From Sorangium cellulosum So ce56 (GTDB lineage: Bacteria; Myxococcota_A; Polyangia; Polyangiales; Polyangiaceae), in contig NC_010162.1 in assembly GCF_000067165.1 (NCBI RefSeq), positions 310,001-374,000 of the forward strand: a stretch of 64,000 nt of DNA, written 5' to 3'. How positions within the stretch are numbered: the stretch's first letter is position 1; each line of letters begins with the position of its first letter. Positions 52,650 to 62,019 of the stretch are shown one piece after another. The notes beneath the pieces are model-generated. The model saw nothing but the letters and a program-made list of their open reading frames with translations. It did no database searches and was not told where the DNA came from. The position numbers and the translations under genes are program-made.

Positions 52650-53624
52650 GTGACGCGGCTAGTCAGCATCGATGGTGTCATCCACCGGCCGGAGGAGGCC
52701 AGGGTCTCGGTCTACGACCGCGGCTTCCTCTACGGCGATAGCGTCTTCGAGACCATCCGCACCTACGGCGGCGAGCCGTTCGCTCTGGAAGAGCACCTCG
52801 CCCGCCTAGAGCGCTCGGCCGAGCGGATCGCGATCGCCCTGCCGATCCCGCGCGACGAGCTCGGCCGCGAGGTCGTCGCGCTGCTCCGGGCAGCGACGGC
52901 GCCCGGGAGCGCCGGGGCCACGGCGGGCTCGGCGGGCGCCGGCAGCTCGGCCGCGCCGCTCGAGAGCACCATCCGCGTGATGCTGACGCGCGGCAGCGGC
53001 CCGCTCGGGCTCGATCCGTCGCTCGCGGGCGCGCCCCTCCGCGTCATCCTCGTCGAGCCGCTGAAGCCGCTGCCGGGCGGGCTCTACCGCGGAGGGATCG
53101 CGGTCATCACGATCTGCACCCAGCGGGCCGGCGACGCGGCGCCCGGCGCCAAGGTCTCGAACTACCTCGAGAGCCTGCTCGCCCTGCGCGAGGCGCGGGC
53201 CGCGGGGGCGCACGAGGCGCTGATCCTCGACCCGTCAGGTCATGTCGTCGAGGGCACGACGTCCAACGTCTTCCTTGTCGAGCGGCGGCCCGCGGCGCAC
53301 GAGGGCGCGGAGGACCCGGGGCACCTGCTGATCACGCCCCCCAAGGAGGCGGGGATCCTCGTCGGCATCACCCGGGCCCACGTGATGCACGTCGCGGGCG
53401 AGCTCGGCATGCCGGTGTGCTGCGAGCCGGTCACGATGGCCCGGCTCCTCGCCGCCGAGGAGGTGTTCATCACCTCGAGCCTCCGGGAGATCGTCCCGGT
53501 CGTTCGCGTGGACGCCCACACGATCGGCGCGGGTGTCCCCGGCCCGAAGACCCGGGCGCTGCACGCGGCTTTCCGCAGGAGGGTGGGCGCTGGTGCGATG
53601 CCCCTCCCGTGGGAGACGCCCTGA
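52650..53624 (+). CDS. Class IV aminotransferase (branched-chain / aminodeoxychorismate lyase type)
   Basis: The 324-residue PLP enzyme starts at GTG 52650, 14 bases after the giant TPR gene. Fold-type IV motifs include VYDRGFLYGDSVFETIRTYGG, with the catalytic Lys probably in GAKVSNYLESLLA, then EGTTSNVFLV and a phosphate-binding FITSSLREIVPV. The family covers BCAT, D-amino-acid aminotransferase and PabC; sequence alone does not separate these. An Ala/Gly/Ser-rich insertion (about residues 85-110) is unusual and probably a surface loop. Confidence 0.85.
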   Translation: MTRLVSIDGVIHRPEEARVSVYDRGFLYGDSVFETIRTYGGEPFALEEHLARLERSAERIAIALPIPRDELGREVVALLRAATAPGSAGATAGSAGAGSSAAPLESTIRVMLTRGSGPLGLDPSLAGAPLRVILVEPLKPLPGGLYRGGIAVITICTQRAGDAAPGAKVSNYLESLLALREARAAGAHEALILDPSGHVVEGTTSNVFLVERRPAAHEGAEDPGHLLITPPKEAGILVGITRAHVMHVAGELGMPVCCEPVTMARLLAAEEVFITSSLREIVPVVRVDAHTIGAGVPGPKTRALHAAFRRRVGAGAMPLPWETP

Positions 53625-53776
53625 GCCCGCTGCGGCCCGGTTCGACAGCGTCGAAATCTTGCGATCCATGACGTGTCGCTCGGAGCGCGCGTCCAAAGAG
53701 CTGGCCGGCACGTTCCCTGCGCGGGTCGGATGGGGCTCGCACTTCGCCCGCCGTACACTCTGCCCGAGAGGAATCC

Positions 53777-54610
53777 ATGATGAATCGCTCGCTTCGAATC
53801 GCCTGCTTCCTGGTGTGCTCCGTGTCCGCGGCAGCGACGGCCGGGTGTGCCCTGAGCATCGACGACAACTCCATCACCGCAGAGACCCTCGTGCGCTACG
53901 AGGGCACCAAGGAGAGCGCGCGGGTCGAATACCTACCGACCCAGAGCGTCCGCGTCGTGAGCGAGAACGGGGACGTCGAGGTCCGTATCGGGGACGTCAG
54001 CGCGGTCGAGGTCACCTTCTCCCCGTTCACGATGCGCAAGAAGGACGAGAACCAGATCGCGGTGGAGGAGATCGAGAACGACCTCAAGCTCGCCGCGATC
54101 ACCGAGGGCGATGTCGTGATCTCGACGCGGCGCGTCTCGGGCGGGTGGGGAGGGCTGGGCGCCGACATCCAGGTCGTCCTGCCCGCCGCGTTCGACGGCG
54201 GGCTCCGCGTCGAGCAGGACAACGGCGGCGTCGAGATCAACCTGGACGGCGCCCGGTCCCGCGGCACCACGGTGGTGAGCGACAACGGCAGCATCGACGT
54301 GGTCGGCGCGCGCGGCGCGATCGACGTGGCCACCGACAACGGCCATGTCTTCGTCGACCTCGACGCATGGAGCAGCTCCGATGGCGCGATCAGCTCCGGC
54401 AACGGAGCGATCGAGCTCTCGGTGCCGGCCGGGGTGGACGGGACGATGACCGCGCAGACGCTCAACGGCGACGTCGTGGAGCAGGGCATCCCCTCGACGT
54501 GGGCCACGGCCGGCGAGGGCAGCGCGACGTCGTACACGATGGGGGACGGCGACGGCGGCCTGCTCGAGCTGTTCACCGAGAACGGCGATATCACCATCGC
54601 GGTGAAGTAG
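53777..54610 (+). CDS. DUF4097-like beta-helix lipoprotein
   Basis: The 277-residue product has a lipoprotein signal (MMNRSLRIACFLVCSVSAAATAGC, lipobox TAGC) and repeats such as SVRVVSENGDVEVRIGD, LRVEQDNGGVEINLDG and VVSDNGSIDVVG, typical of DUF4097-like right-handed beta-helix domains. It is probably anchored in the outer membrane. Function unknown; such domains occur in envelope and stress proteins. Isolated between genes on both sides. Confidence 0.75.
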   Translation: MMNRSLRIACFLVCSVSAAATAGCALSIDDNSITAETLVRYEGTKESARVEYLPTQSVRVVSENGDVEVRIGDVSAVEVTFSPFTMRKKDENQIAVEEIENDLKLAAITEGDVVISTRRVSGGWGGLGADIQVVLPAAFDGGLRVEQDNGGVEINLDGARSRGTTVVSDNGSIDVVGARGAIDVATDNGHVFVDLDAWSSSDGAISSGNGAIELSVPAGVDGTMTAQTLNGDVVEQGIPSTWATAGEGSATSYTMGDGDGGLLELFTENGDITIAVK

Positions 54611-54723
54611 CTCCGCCTGGACAAAAGCCGAGAGGCGAGCGCCGGGTCGCCCCGGGCTCGCCTCCTGGTCCTTGGGTCACCGGCTTCGCGTCGCCGGCGC
54701 GCCGGCGAGGCCGGCGCTCCCGA

Positions 54724-56985
54724 TCAGCCGCCGGTCGACGGCTGGGCCTCGGGGCCGGAGCCCTCGGCGGGCTCCTCGCCGCCTGCCGCGGCGTCCTTCG
54801 CGGGCGGGACGGCGCCGGCTGGGACCGGGATCCGCAGCTGCCCGCCGCCCTGCTGCGCCAGCACGCCGAGCGCCTTCTGGAAGAAGGCCGCCAGGAAGGG
54901 GATCTCCCGCGGCGGCGAGGTGATCAGCCCGGCGTCCTTGATGGCGCGCGCGACGGCGAGGGCGGTGGTGGCCGCCGCGTCGCCCTTGCGCGCCCGCAGC
55001 GACACGGCGCTGCTTCGCATCCGCGTCGCGAGCTGCCCGCGCACCTCGGGCGAGAAGAAGCGGTCGGTCGCGAGGTCGATCTCCTCCCGCAGGGCCGTGT
55101 TCACCAGCCCGGGATCGCGCATCCCGGCGGCCCCGAGCCGCTGGCCGACCTTCTGCAGGAGCTCGTCGAGCGCCGGCCGCGCGGGCAGCCAGTGCCGGAA
55201 CTCGGGCTCCTCGTGCAGGGCGGCGGAGCCGGCGATCTGCGCGGTCACCTGCTCGTCCGTCAGGCTCTCTTCGAGGTCCGCCACCGGGTGCCTCGGCTCG
55301 GCGTCCGGCGCGGGCTCGATGAGATCGCGACACCCCTCGAACCCGAGCGGCACGACCTGCCCCGAGACCGCGTTCTGCCGCTTCGCGGCCGCGATCCGGT
55401 GGCGCGCCCACTCCAGGGAGACCGGCACGGGCGCCGTGCCCAGGTTCTCGTACGCGCGCGCGCGGCCCTCCTTGATCTGCGAGCCGCTGAGCCACCCCGC
55501 GCCGGCGTGCAGCACGCCGACCGACTCGCGCACGATCACCTCGGCGATCCGGTAGCGGCCGCTGGTGTCGCGGCTCGTGATCGCGATGGCCTCGGTCCCG
55601 CTCGAGTCGGGCGGGATGAGCGTCGCCTCGACCACCTCGGCGCGCTCCTCCGCGAGCCGCACCACGCGCGGGCGCGTCGGGATCGTCGCCCCGCGCGACT
55701 TGAGCACGTTGAGCGCGCGCCGCGCCGCCTTCCGCGCCGCGCCGGAGGCGTCTTCCGACTCGGCGGCCGCCGCGATCGCCTCCGCGTTGGACGCGCCGAG
55801 CCAGGCGTCGACGAGCGCCGGCGCGGCGTCGCCGGCCGACTTCAGCGCCTCGAGCGCCCGCTCCCAGCCCGCCGCGAGCACCTCGGCGTCGAAGTCGACC
55901 TTCGTCGCCCCGGCGCTCGGGCTGCCTTCCGGGCGGGCGCCGCTCTCGGCCTTGCTCTTCGCCGTGGCCGCGGCCTGCTGGGCCTTCGCGGTGCGCGCGC
56001 CGAGCGCCTCGCGCGCCGTGAGCGCCGGCTTGTCCGCGGTCGCGACCGGCTTCGCCTTGGCCGCCGGCAGCGCGAAGAGGAGGTGCGCCGGCTTGGCCGG
56101 GCCCTGCGGCTGCCGGGCGCTCTTGCCCGTCACGACCGTCGCGGTCGCGCCCTGGCCGACCACGGTCACCATCCGGTCGCTCTGCTGCTGCTTCGCCGCG
56201 GCGGGCGCTCGTCCTTCGGCGCCCCCGGGGCCCTGCGGCCGCCCGCCTTCTGCTGCCGGCCGCGCCGAGAAGCCGCGGTCGGGCCTGGGCCCTCGCTCGG
56301 GGCGCGGCCCGCGGTCGGGCCTGGGTCCACGGTCGGGCCTGGGCCCACGGTCAGGCCTGGGCCCGCGGTCGGACCAGGGGCGGTCGGGGCGCGGCCCGCG
56401 GTCGGGCCTCGCGCCCTGCTCTGCGCCTGCTACCTGCGCCGCTCCGGGGCCCTGCTCGGGCCTGGGTCCACGGTCGGGCCTGGGCCCGCGGTCGGGGCGC
56501 GGCCCGCGGTCGGGCCTCGGTCCGCGGTCGGGGCGCGGGCCGCGATCGGGCCTGGGCCCGCGGTCGGGCCTCGGCCCGCCGGAGGCCGCGGCGGGCCGCT
56601 CGGGCCTGGGCGCGCGGTAGTCGCGCACCACCCGCGGCGCGGCGGCCGGCGGCGGCGCGGCGTCCTCGGTCGTCGGCGGCGGCGCGTCTGCGAGCGCCGG
56701 CCGCTTGCGGGGCGCGATGACGTCCAGCAGCGAGCCCTGCGGTTCCTTTGCGGCGGCCTTCGACGAGGGACGCGGCGCCTCGCCTGCGGGCTGCGCCGGT
56801 GCGCCCTCGGAGGGCTCGTCGGTCCGCTTCACGCCGCTCGCGCCGACGGACGTGCTCGCCGAGCGGACGACCCGCCGCGCGCGCGGCTTGTCTCCGCTCT
56901 CTGCATCGGGGGCGCCCTCGCGCGCAGCTTCGGAAACTGCGCTGGCGGTCCGCTCCGTGCTCTCGCTCTCGTTCTTTGTGCTCAT
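54724..56985 (-). CDS. Hypothetical protein with GPRPDRG repeat tract, 753 aa
   Basis: Residues 1-135 are charged and disordered. Residues about 136-260 are a low-complexity tract of GPRPDRG heptads, Arg/Pro/Asp-rich, coded by 21-base repeats. The C-terminal half (about 360-740) appears globular and helical, with YRIAEVIVRESVGVLHAG and FRHWLPARPALDELLQKVG, and matches no family I know. No signal peptide. The repeat tract resembles nucleic-acid or phase-separation modules (RGG-like), so an RNA-related role is possible but speculative. It is upstream of nothing on its strand that would suggest an operon. Confidence 0.65.
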   Translation of the reverse strand: MSTKNESESTERTASAVSEAAREGAPDAESGDKPRARRVVRSASTSVGASGVKRTDEPSEGAPAQPAGEAPRPSSKAAAKEPQGSLLDVIAPRKRPALADAPPPTTEDAAPPPAAAPRVVRDYRAPRPERPAAASGGPRPDRGPRPDRGPRPDRGPRPDRGPRPDRGPRPDRGPRPEQGPGAAQVAGAEQGARPDRGPRPDRPWSDRGPRPDRGPRPDRGPRPDRGPRPERGPRPDRGFSARPAAEGGRPQGPGGAEGRAPAAAKQQQSDRMVTVVGQGATATVVTGKSARQPQGPAKPAHLLFALPAAKAKPVATADKPALTAREALGARTAKAQQAAATAKSKAESGARPEGSPSAGATKVDFDAEVLAAGWERALEALKSAGDAAPALVDAWLGASNAEAIAAAAESEDASGAARKAARRALNVLKSRGATIPTRPRVVRLAEERAEVVEATLIPPDSSGTEAIAITSRDTSGRYRIAEVIVRESVGVLHAGAGWLSGSQIKEGRARAYENLGTAPVPVSLEWARHRIAAAKRQNAVSGQVVPLGFEGCRDLIEPAPDAEPRHPVADLEESLTDEQVTAQIAGSAALHEEPEFRHWLPARPALDELLQKVGQRLGAAGMRDPGLVNTALREEIDLATDRFFSPEVRGQLATRMRSSAVSLRARKGDAAATTALAVARAIKDAGLITSPPREIPFLAAFFQKALGVLAQQGGGQLRIPVPAGAVPPAKDAAAGGEEPAEGSGPEAQPSTGG
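56270..56580 (-). repeat. 21-bp tandem repeats coding GPRPDRG heptads
   Basis: Units of the type GGCCCGCGGTCGGGCCTGGG plus one base recur through this stretch with third-position variation, interrupted near 56375-56450 by less regular sequence. On the minus strand each keeps the frame and encodes GPRPDRG or close variants. Confidence 0.8.
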
Positions 56986-57039
56986 GTCGAGGCTCCCGGG
57001 GACATAGTGGAGATGGGGACCGCGGCCGCGGCTCCCCGA

Positions 57040-57426
57040 TTATCGCGAAAGATGGGCAACAGCTTCGATCTCGACGGCGGCGCCCTTGGGCAGCGCCGCC
57101 ACCTGCACCGTCGCCCGTGCGGGCAGCACGCCGCCGACGGCTGCTCCGTACACCTGGTTGACGATGGTGAAATCCGCGAGGTCCGTCAGGTAGATCGTGG
57201 TCTTCACCACGTCGCTCCAGCTCGCGCCGGCCGCGGACAGCACCTCGGTCAGGTTCTTGATCACCCGGGCCGTCTGCTCCTCGATCCCGCCGGCGACGAG
57301 CTCGCCCGTCGCGGGATCGATCGGGATCTGGCCGCTGCAGAACACGAGATCTCCGGCCTTGACGGCCTGCGAGTAGGGGCCGATGGCGCGCGGGGCCCGA
57401 TCGGATGTGATGGCGATTCTGGACAT
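57040..57426 (-). CDS. ridA: RidA/YjgF reactive-intermediate deaminase
   Basis: The 128-residue protein removes reactive enamines/imines produced by PLP enzymes. Motifs: RAPRAIGPYSQAVKAGDLVF, SGQIPIDPATGEL, the NLTEVLSAAGASWSDVVKTT segment, and a C-terminal LPARATVQVAALPKGAAVEIE carrying the conserved Arg and Glu. Length is normal. It is downstream of recR on the same strand. Confidence 0.95.
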   Translation of the reverse strand: MSRIAITSDRAPRAIGPYSQAVKAGDLVFCSGQIPIDPATGELVAGGIEEQTARVIKNLTEVLSAAGASWSDVVKTTIYLTDLADFTIVNQVYGAAVGGVLPARATVQVAALPKGAAVEIEAVAHLSR

Positions 57427-57521
57427 GTCGACCTCTGAACTCGTGAGCGCTTCGGCGTGAAGAACGCCCGCCCGCCCCGGCCCGCGCTTTCGTTGGCTGG
57501 GGCCGATTCTCGCGTTTCCTG

Positions 57522-58238
57522 CTAGCCGAAGCTCTTCCGGCCTTCGATGGCTCGCCCCAGCGTCACCTGGTCGGCGAACTCCAGATCTCCCCCGTGCGGC
57601 ACGCCGCTGGCGATCCGCGTGACCTGGATCCCCATCGCGCCGAGCTCCCGCGCGAGCAGGAGCGCGGTCGCCTCTCCGTCGACGGAAGGCGGGGTGGCGA
57701 CCAGCACCTCCCTCACCGGCTGCTCGGGATCGCGCACGCGCGCCCGGAGCGCCTCGAGCGGCAGCTCCTCGGCGCCGACCCCCTCGAGCGGCGAGAGGAG
57801 CCGGCCGAGCACGAAGTACCGCCCGCGCATCGCCCCGCTCCGCTCGATCGCCAGGAGGTCCTGGACGCGCGCGACCACGCACAGGAGCGCGCCGTCGCGC
57901 CGCGTATCCAGGCAGATGGCGCAGAGCGCCCGGCCGCCGTCGTCGAGCTCGGCGATGTGGCCGCACCGGATGCACGGCCTGATGTGATCGCAGAGCTCGA
58001 CGAGCTCGCCCCCCAGGTCGCGCGCGGTGTCCTCGCCGGCGGTCACGAGGAAGAGGGCGAAGCGCTGCGCCGTCTTCTCGCCGACGCCCGGCAGGCGCGC
58101 GAGCAGCTGGGCGACCCGCGACAGCCGGCCGGGCAGGCCGCCGGGCGCGCTCCGGAAGCCGGCCGCGGGCGCGCTCCGGTCGCCGTTCGGGACCTTCGAG
58201 GAGCCGGGGAGCGACGACGGGGAGCGCAACGCCGTCAA
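57522..58238 (-). CDS. recR: Recombination mediator RecR
   Basis: RecR acts with RecFO to load RecA on gapped DNA. The 238-residue protein has the helix-hairpin-helix LLARLPGVGEKTAQRFAL, a four-Cys zinc finger (CIRCGH and CAICLD) and the Toprim domain (ALLCVVARVQDLLAIE and later PSVDGEATALLLAREL). No ATG or GTG lies near; TTG 58238 overlaps the ybaB stop (TTGA), fitting translational coupling, and adds about 25 residues to the normal N-terminus. A later TTG is possible. Confidence 0.9.
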   Translation of the reverse strand: MTALRSPSSLPGSSKVPNGDRSAPAAGFRSAPGGLPGRLSRVAQLLARLPGVGEKTAQRFALFLVTAGEDTARDLGGELVELCDHIRPCIRCGHIAELDDGGRALCAICLDTRRDGALLCVVARVQDLLAIERSGAMRGRYFVLGRLLSPLEGVGAEELPLEALRARVRDPEQPVREVLVATPPSVDGEATALLLARELGAMGIQVTRIASGVPHGGDLEFADQVTLGRAIEGRKSFG

Positions 58239-58558
58239 GTGTGCATGCCGGGGAGCTTGACGCCGCCGGTCACCTTGGTGATCTCGGTCTCGACGAGCTT
58301 GTCGGCCGCCTCGAGCGCCGAGTTCGATGCGGCCACGATGGCGTCGAGCGCCATCTCCAGGCCCTCGCTCGCGAGGAAGGCGGGGTCGACCTCGATCCGG
58401 CGCACCTTGCCCTCGCACGAGACCACGACGGTGACCTTGTCGCCGGCGGCGGTCGCGCTCACCTCGCGGTCCTTCAGCTCGCCCTTCACCTGGTCGATCT
58501 TGCGCTGCACGCGCGCCGCCTGGCGAACCAGCTCGTTCATTCCGCCGCGAAATTGCAT
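58235..58558 (-). CDS. ybaB: YbaB/EbfC nucleoid-associated protein
   Basis: The 107-residue dimeric DNA-binding protein begins MQFRGGMNELVRQAARVQRK, continues with DKVTVVVSCEGKVRRIEVDP and ends KVTGGVKLPGMHT, a standard EbfC. ATG 58558 gives the usual N-terminus. It precedes recR with overlapping stop/start, the classical ybaB-recR arrangement, but dnaX, normally upstream in the same direction, is divergent here. Confidence 0.95.
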   Translation of the reverse strand: MQFRGGMNELVRQAARVQRKIDQVKGELKDREVSATAAGDKVTVVVSCEGKVRRIEVDPAFLASEGLEMALDAIVAASNSALEAADKLVETEITKVTGGVKLPGMHT

Positions 58559-58959
58559 ATTCAGATCGGCGTCTATGCCGTGAACCGCGCCGCGCCGCAA
58601 CCGTGAAGGGGAGAAGGGGAGGGGGAGGGGACGAGGCGGGGCGCGGGACGCGCGACCCGCCGACGCAGCGCGCGGCCGTTCGACGCAGCGCGCGGCACCA
58701 CGGGCGCCGCCCTCCGGGGCCGCCCGCCGCGAGCGGGCTCCTCCGTCTCTATCCAGGGGGCTCGTCGGCGCGCTCTCCAGGGGCTCCTTGGCGCGTGCGG
58801 CGGCGCGGTTCCGGCCGGTTTCGGCCGGTTCCGGGCCTGGCGCGGGGCTGGGTGCATTTTGTGCGGCAATTCTGGCAAACTCTCCGGAATGCAGGGCGAC
58901 TTCCGTACCGGCCACAGCCGCGGCGACGCGCCCGCGAGAAGGTGCTAGTCGAGCAGCGT
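58559..58959. other. Divergent promoter region between ybaB and dnaX
   Basis: This 401-base gap must hold promoters for both directions. No gene was recognised. A less GC-rich patch (58855-58895, with TGCATTTTGTGCGGCAATTC) is a plausible place for the dnaX promoter, but box positions cannot be fixed by eye. Confidence 0.5.
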
Positions 58960-61341
58960 ATGAGCTACGTCGTCCTCGCGCGGAAATGGCGCCCGCAGTC
59001 CTTCGAGGATCTCGTCGGACAGGAGCACGTCTCCACGACGCTCGCCAACGCCATCGCGCGGGATCGCGTCGCCCACGCGTTCCTCTTCACGGGCGTCCGC
59101 GGGGTCGGCAAGACGACGAGCGCCCGCATCCTCGCGAAGGCGCTGAACTGCGTCCACGGGCCGACGGCGACGCCCTGCCAGACGTGCGCGCCGTGCGCCG
59201 AGATCACGGTCGGCGCGGACGTCGACGTCCAGGAGATCGACGGCGCGAGCTACAACGGCGTCGACGAGGTGCGCAAGCTCCAGGAGAGCCTGCCGTACCG
59301 GCCGGCGCGCGACCGGTTCAAGATCTTCATCGTGGACGAGGTCCACATGCTCTCGAACGCGGCGTGGAACGCGTTCTTGAAGACGCTCGAGGAGCCGCCG
59401 CCGCACGTGAAGTTCATCTTCGCGACGACGGAGGTGCACAAGGTCCCGGTCACGATCCTGAGCCGGTGCCAGCGCTACGACTTCAAGCTCATCGGGGCGC
59501 AGGCGATCGCGGCGCGGCTCCGCTGGGTGCTCGATCAGGAGAAGATCCCCGCCGACGACCCGGCGCTCAGCGCGCTCGCGCGGGAGGCGGCGGGGAGCAT
59601 GCGCGACGCGATGAGCCTGCTCGACCAGGTGATCGCGTGGGTGGGGACGAGCGGCGATCGCATCACGGCCGAGGGGGTGGCGAAGGTGCTCGGCGTCGCC
59701 GACCGCGTCGTGCTGCACCGGCTCGCGGGCGCGCTCGTGGACGGCGACCCTGCGGCGTGCGTGCGCATCGTCGGCGAGCTCGCGCAGGAGGGGTACGATC
59801 TGCCCCACGTGGCCCGCGATTTCCTCGCTCACCTGCGCGATCTCGTGGTGGCCAAGGTCTGCGAGGACCCGGCGCCGCTCCTGGATCTCGCGGACGAGGA
59901 GGTCGCCGACACGCGCGCGCTCGCGGCGCGGGCGGACGCGGACGATCTCACGCGGCTGCACCAGGGCTTCTCGCGCGCGTTCGACGACATCGCCCGGAGC
60001 GGCCAGCCGCGCGCCTCGTTCGAGATGGCGCTCGTCCGGCTCGCGCGGAGGCCGCCGCTCCTGCCGATCGACGAGCTGCTGCGCCGCCTTGGCGATCTGG
60101 AGCGGCGCCTGAACGGCGGAGGCGGCGGCGGGGGTGGCGGCGGCGGCGCGCCGGAGCGCGGGCCGCAGCGGCCCGGCGCGCCTTCCAGCGGAGCGGCTGC
60201 GCCCCGGCGCGGGGCGGCATCGGCCGAGGCTGCGCCCGAGGACGCGCACGCCTCCGGCGCGGCGGCTGCCGGCGCGGCGAGAGCGAACGACGCGGCGGCG
60301 TTCCATGGCGCGCCGGCGGCGAACGGCGTGGCGAGAGCGAACGGCGCGGCCGCCACCGGCGCACCGGCGAACGGCGTCGCCTTCGCGAGCGGCGCAGCGG
60401 GCGCGGGCGGGGCTGGGAGACCGACTGGCGCGGCTGCGAACGGCGTGGCGGTGACTGGCGCGGCTGCGAACGGCGTGGCGCGAGCGAACGGTGCGGCGGC
60501 CGTCTATGGCGCGCCGGGCGGGAGCGGGGTGGCGAGAGCGCACGGCGGCATGGCGGCGAACGGCGGTGTCGTGGCGGGCGGCACGTCGGCTGCCAACGTC
60601 GTCCCCTTCGTGAACGGCGCGCCGGGCGTGCACGGCGCCGCGACCAGCTTCGCGAGCGGCGGCGCCGCGCCGGCCTTCGCGAAGGCGCCGCCGTACGCGA
60701 GCGGCGCGGTCGCGCCCGCGTACCGCGCCGACAGCGCTCCGCCACCGTCGCCGCGCGGCGCGCTCTACTCCGTTCCGCAGAGCGCGCCGCAGTTCGTGGC
60801 GCCCGGCTCGGCGCCGAGGTCGAGCGCGCCGCCCTCGGCACAGGGCCCGGCGCCAGCGTCGAGCGCGCCGCCCTCGGCGCAGAACCCGGCGCCGGCGTCG
60901 AGCGCGCCGCCGCCGCCGGCGATGAGCGCCGAGGACCTCGCCACATGGCGCGCGGTGATCGCCGCGGTCAGGGTGCAGCGGCCGGCGCTCGCCTCCGTCC
61001 TCGAGCACGCGGCGGTGCTGGAGCTCACGCCGACCCGCGTCGCGCTCGGCTACGAGGCGAACTCGTTCCTGTCCGGCCAGGCCACCGAGCCGGCGTCCCG
61101 CGACCTGCTCGCCCGCGTCCTCGGCGCCCACTTCGGCGCCCCCGCCGAGCTGGTCTTCGAGACGATCACCCGCGGCAGCGCCGGCCCGTCGCTCGCCCAG
61201 GTCGAGACCGCAGAGCGCAAGGCCCGCGTCGAGGCCGCCAAGCGCGCCGTGGCCGACCATCCGCTCGTCACGGCCGCGATCGAGCTGCTCGGCGCGGAGC
61301 TCAAGGACGTGCGGCTCGCTCAGGACGTCGCGGAGGGGTGA
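58960..61341 (+). CDS. dnaX: DNA polymerase III subunit tau/gamma
   Basis: The clamp-loader ATPase has 793 residues. Walker A GVRGVGKTT (45-53), zinc ligands C64, C73, C76, C79, Walker B IFIVDEVH (122-129) and SRCQRYDF (168-175) are all present. Residues 386 to about 640 form a low-complexity linker: an 11-Gly run, then repeated Ala/Gly/Asn units such as NGVARANGAA and a Ser/Pro/Ala stretch. A C-terminal tau-like domain (about 645-793) follows. The linker is unusually long. I saw no A-rich frameshift site of the E. coli type, so a separate gamma form is not predicted. Confidence 0.93.
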   Translation: MSYVVLARKWRPQSFEDLVGQEHVSTTLANAIARDRVAHAFLFTGVRGVGKTTSARILAKALNCVHGPTATPCQTCAPCAEITVGADVDVQEIDGASYNGVDEVRKLQESLPYRPARDRFKIFIVDEVHMLSNAAWNAFLKTLEEPPPHVKFIFATTEVHKVPVTILSRCQRYDFKLIGAQAIAARLRWVLDQEKIPADDPALSALAREAAGSMRDAMSLLDQVIAWVGTSGDRITAEGVAKVLGVADRVVLHRLAGALVDGDPAACVRIVGELAQEGYDLPHVARDFLAHLRDLVVAKVCEDPAPLLDLADEEVADTRALAARADADDLTRLHQGFSRAFDDIARSGQPRASFEMALVRLARRPPLLPIDELLRRLGDLERRLNGGGGGGGGGGGAPERGPQRPGAPSSGAAAPRRGAASAEAAPEDAHASGAAAAGAARANDAAAFHGAPAANGVARANGAAATGAPANGVAFASGAAGAGGAGRPTGAAANGVAVTGAAANGVARANGAAAVYGAPGGSGVARAHGGMAANGGVVAGGTSAANVVPFVNGAPGVHGAATSFASGGAAPAFAKAPPYASGAVAPAYRADSAPPPSPRGALYSVPQSAPQFVAPGSAPRSSAPPSAQGPAPASSAPPSAQNPAPASSAPPPPAMSAEDLATWRAVIAAVRVQRPALASVLEHAAVLELTPTRVALGYEANSFLSGQATEPASRDLLARVLGAHFGAPAELVFETITRGSAGPSLAQVETAERKARVEAAKRAVADHPLVTAAIELLGAELKDVRLAQDVAEG

Positions 61342-61410
61342 GGGCCCCGCGCCGCCGCGCCATGCGCCCTGGCGCGCCGGGCATGGCCGTGGGCTGGCGG
61401 CGGGACGGCC

Positions 61411-62019
61411 TCAGCCTCCGTTTCGCAGCCAGCTGCGGAACGCCTTGACCGCCTCGTGTTGATCCGGCCAGCGCACGAAGCGCGCGAGCGCGACGAGATC
61501 CAGATCCGGAATGAGCTCGCTGGCCGCGATGGGCTCGTACGGCTCGCCGCGCAACGCATGGATGTGGAATGCGTCGCGCTCCCAGAACCAGACTTCGGGT
61601 ACGCCGAGCCCGCTGTACACAGGCAGCTTGTCGAGCCCGCCGCTCGTCAACACCACCTCGATCGCGAATTCCGGGAATTCCTTCAGCGTGCCGCCGACGC
61701 AATAGCACTCGTCGGGCTCGAGGCCGCGTGACTTGGCCTCGCGCCGGAACGTTGTCGAGCCGTAGCCGTAGAGAGGCACGTCCCGCTCCAGCGCGAAGAG
61801 CTCGATGAGGCGGGCGATGGTGGTCTTCGCCGCTTCGTGATCGATGGACGGCCTCATCAGCTCCAGCGTTCCCTCGCAGAAGGTCATCCGCAGGCCAGGG
61901 GTGTCGAGCTCGTCCCGCAGCCTCACGTAGGTCTGCCAGGGGACGCCGTGGATCACGAACCGCTCCTCCCCCGCAGGAGCGGTCGAGGACGGAAGCGGCA
62001 TGTGCGCGGCGGCTACCAT
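61411..62019 (-). CDS. Uma2-type (DUF820) PD-(D/E)XK-like protein
   Basis: The 202-residue protein has the Uma2 pattern: WQTYVRLRDEL, MTFCEGTLELMRPS, the EPDECYCVG acidic motif (about 101-109), FAIEVVLTSGGLDK (about 118-131) and VYSGLGVPEVWFWE (134-147). Uma2 proteins have a restriction-endonuclease-like fold and are common in cyanobacteria and myxobacteria; their role is uncertain. ATG 62019 gives 202 residues; a second ATG at 62001 is possible. It overlaps the end of the P-loop gene by 7 bases. Confidence 0.85.
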   Translation of the reverse strand: MVAAAHMPLPSSTAPAGEERFVIHGVPWQTYVRLRDELDTPGLRMTFCEGTLELMRPSIDHEAAKTTIARLIELFALERDVPLYGYGSTTFRREAKSRGLEPDECYCVGGTLKEFPEFAIEVVLTSGGLDKLPVYSGLGVPEVWFWERDAFHIHALRGEPYEPIAASELIPDLDLVALARFVRWPDQHEAVKAFRSWLRNGG

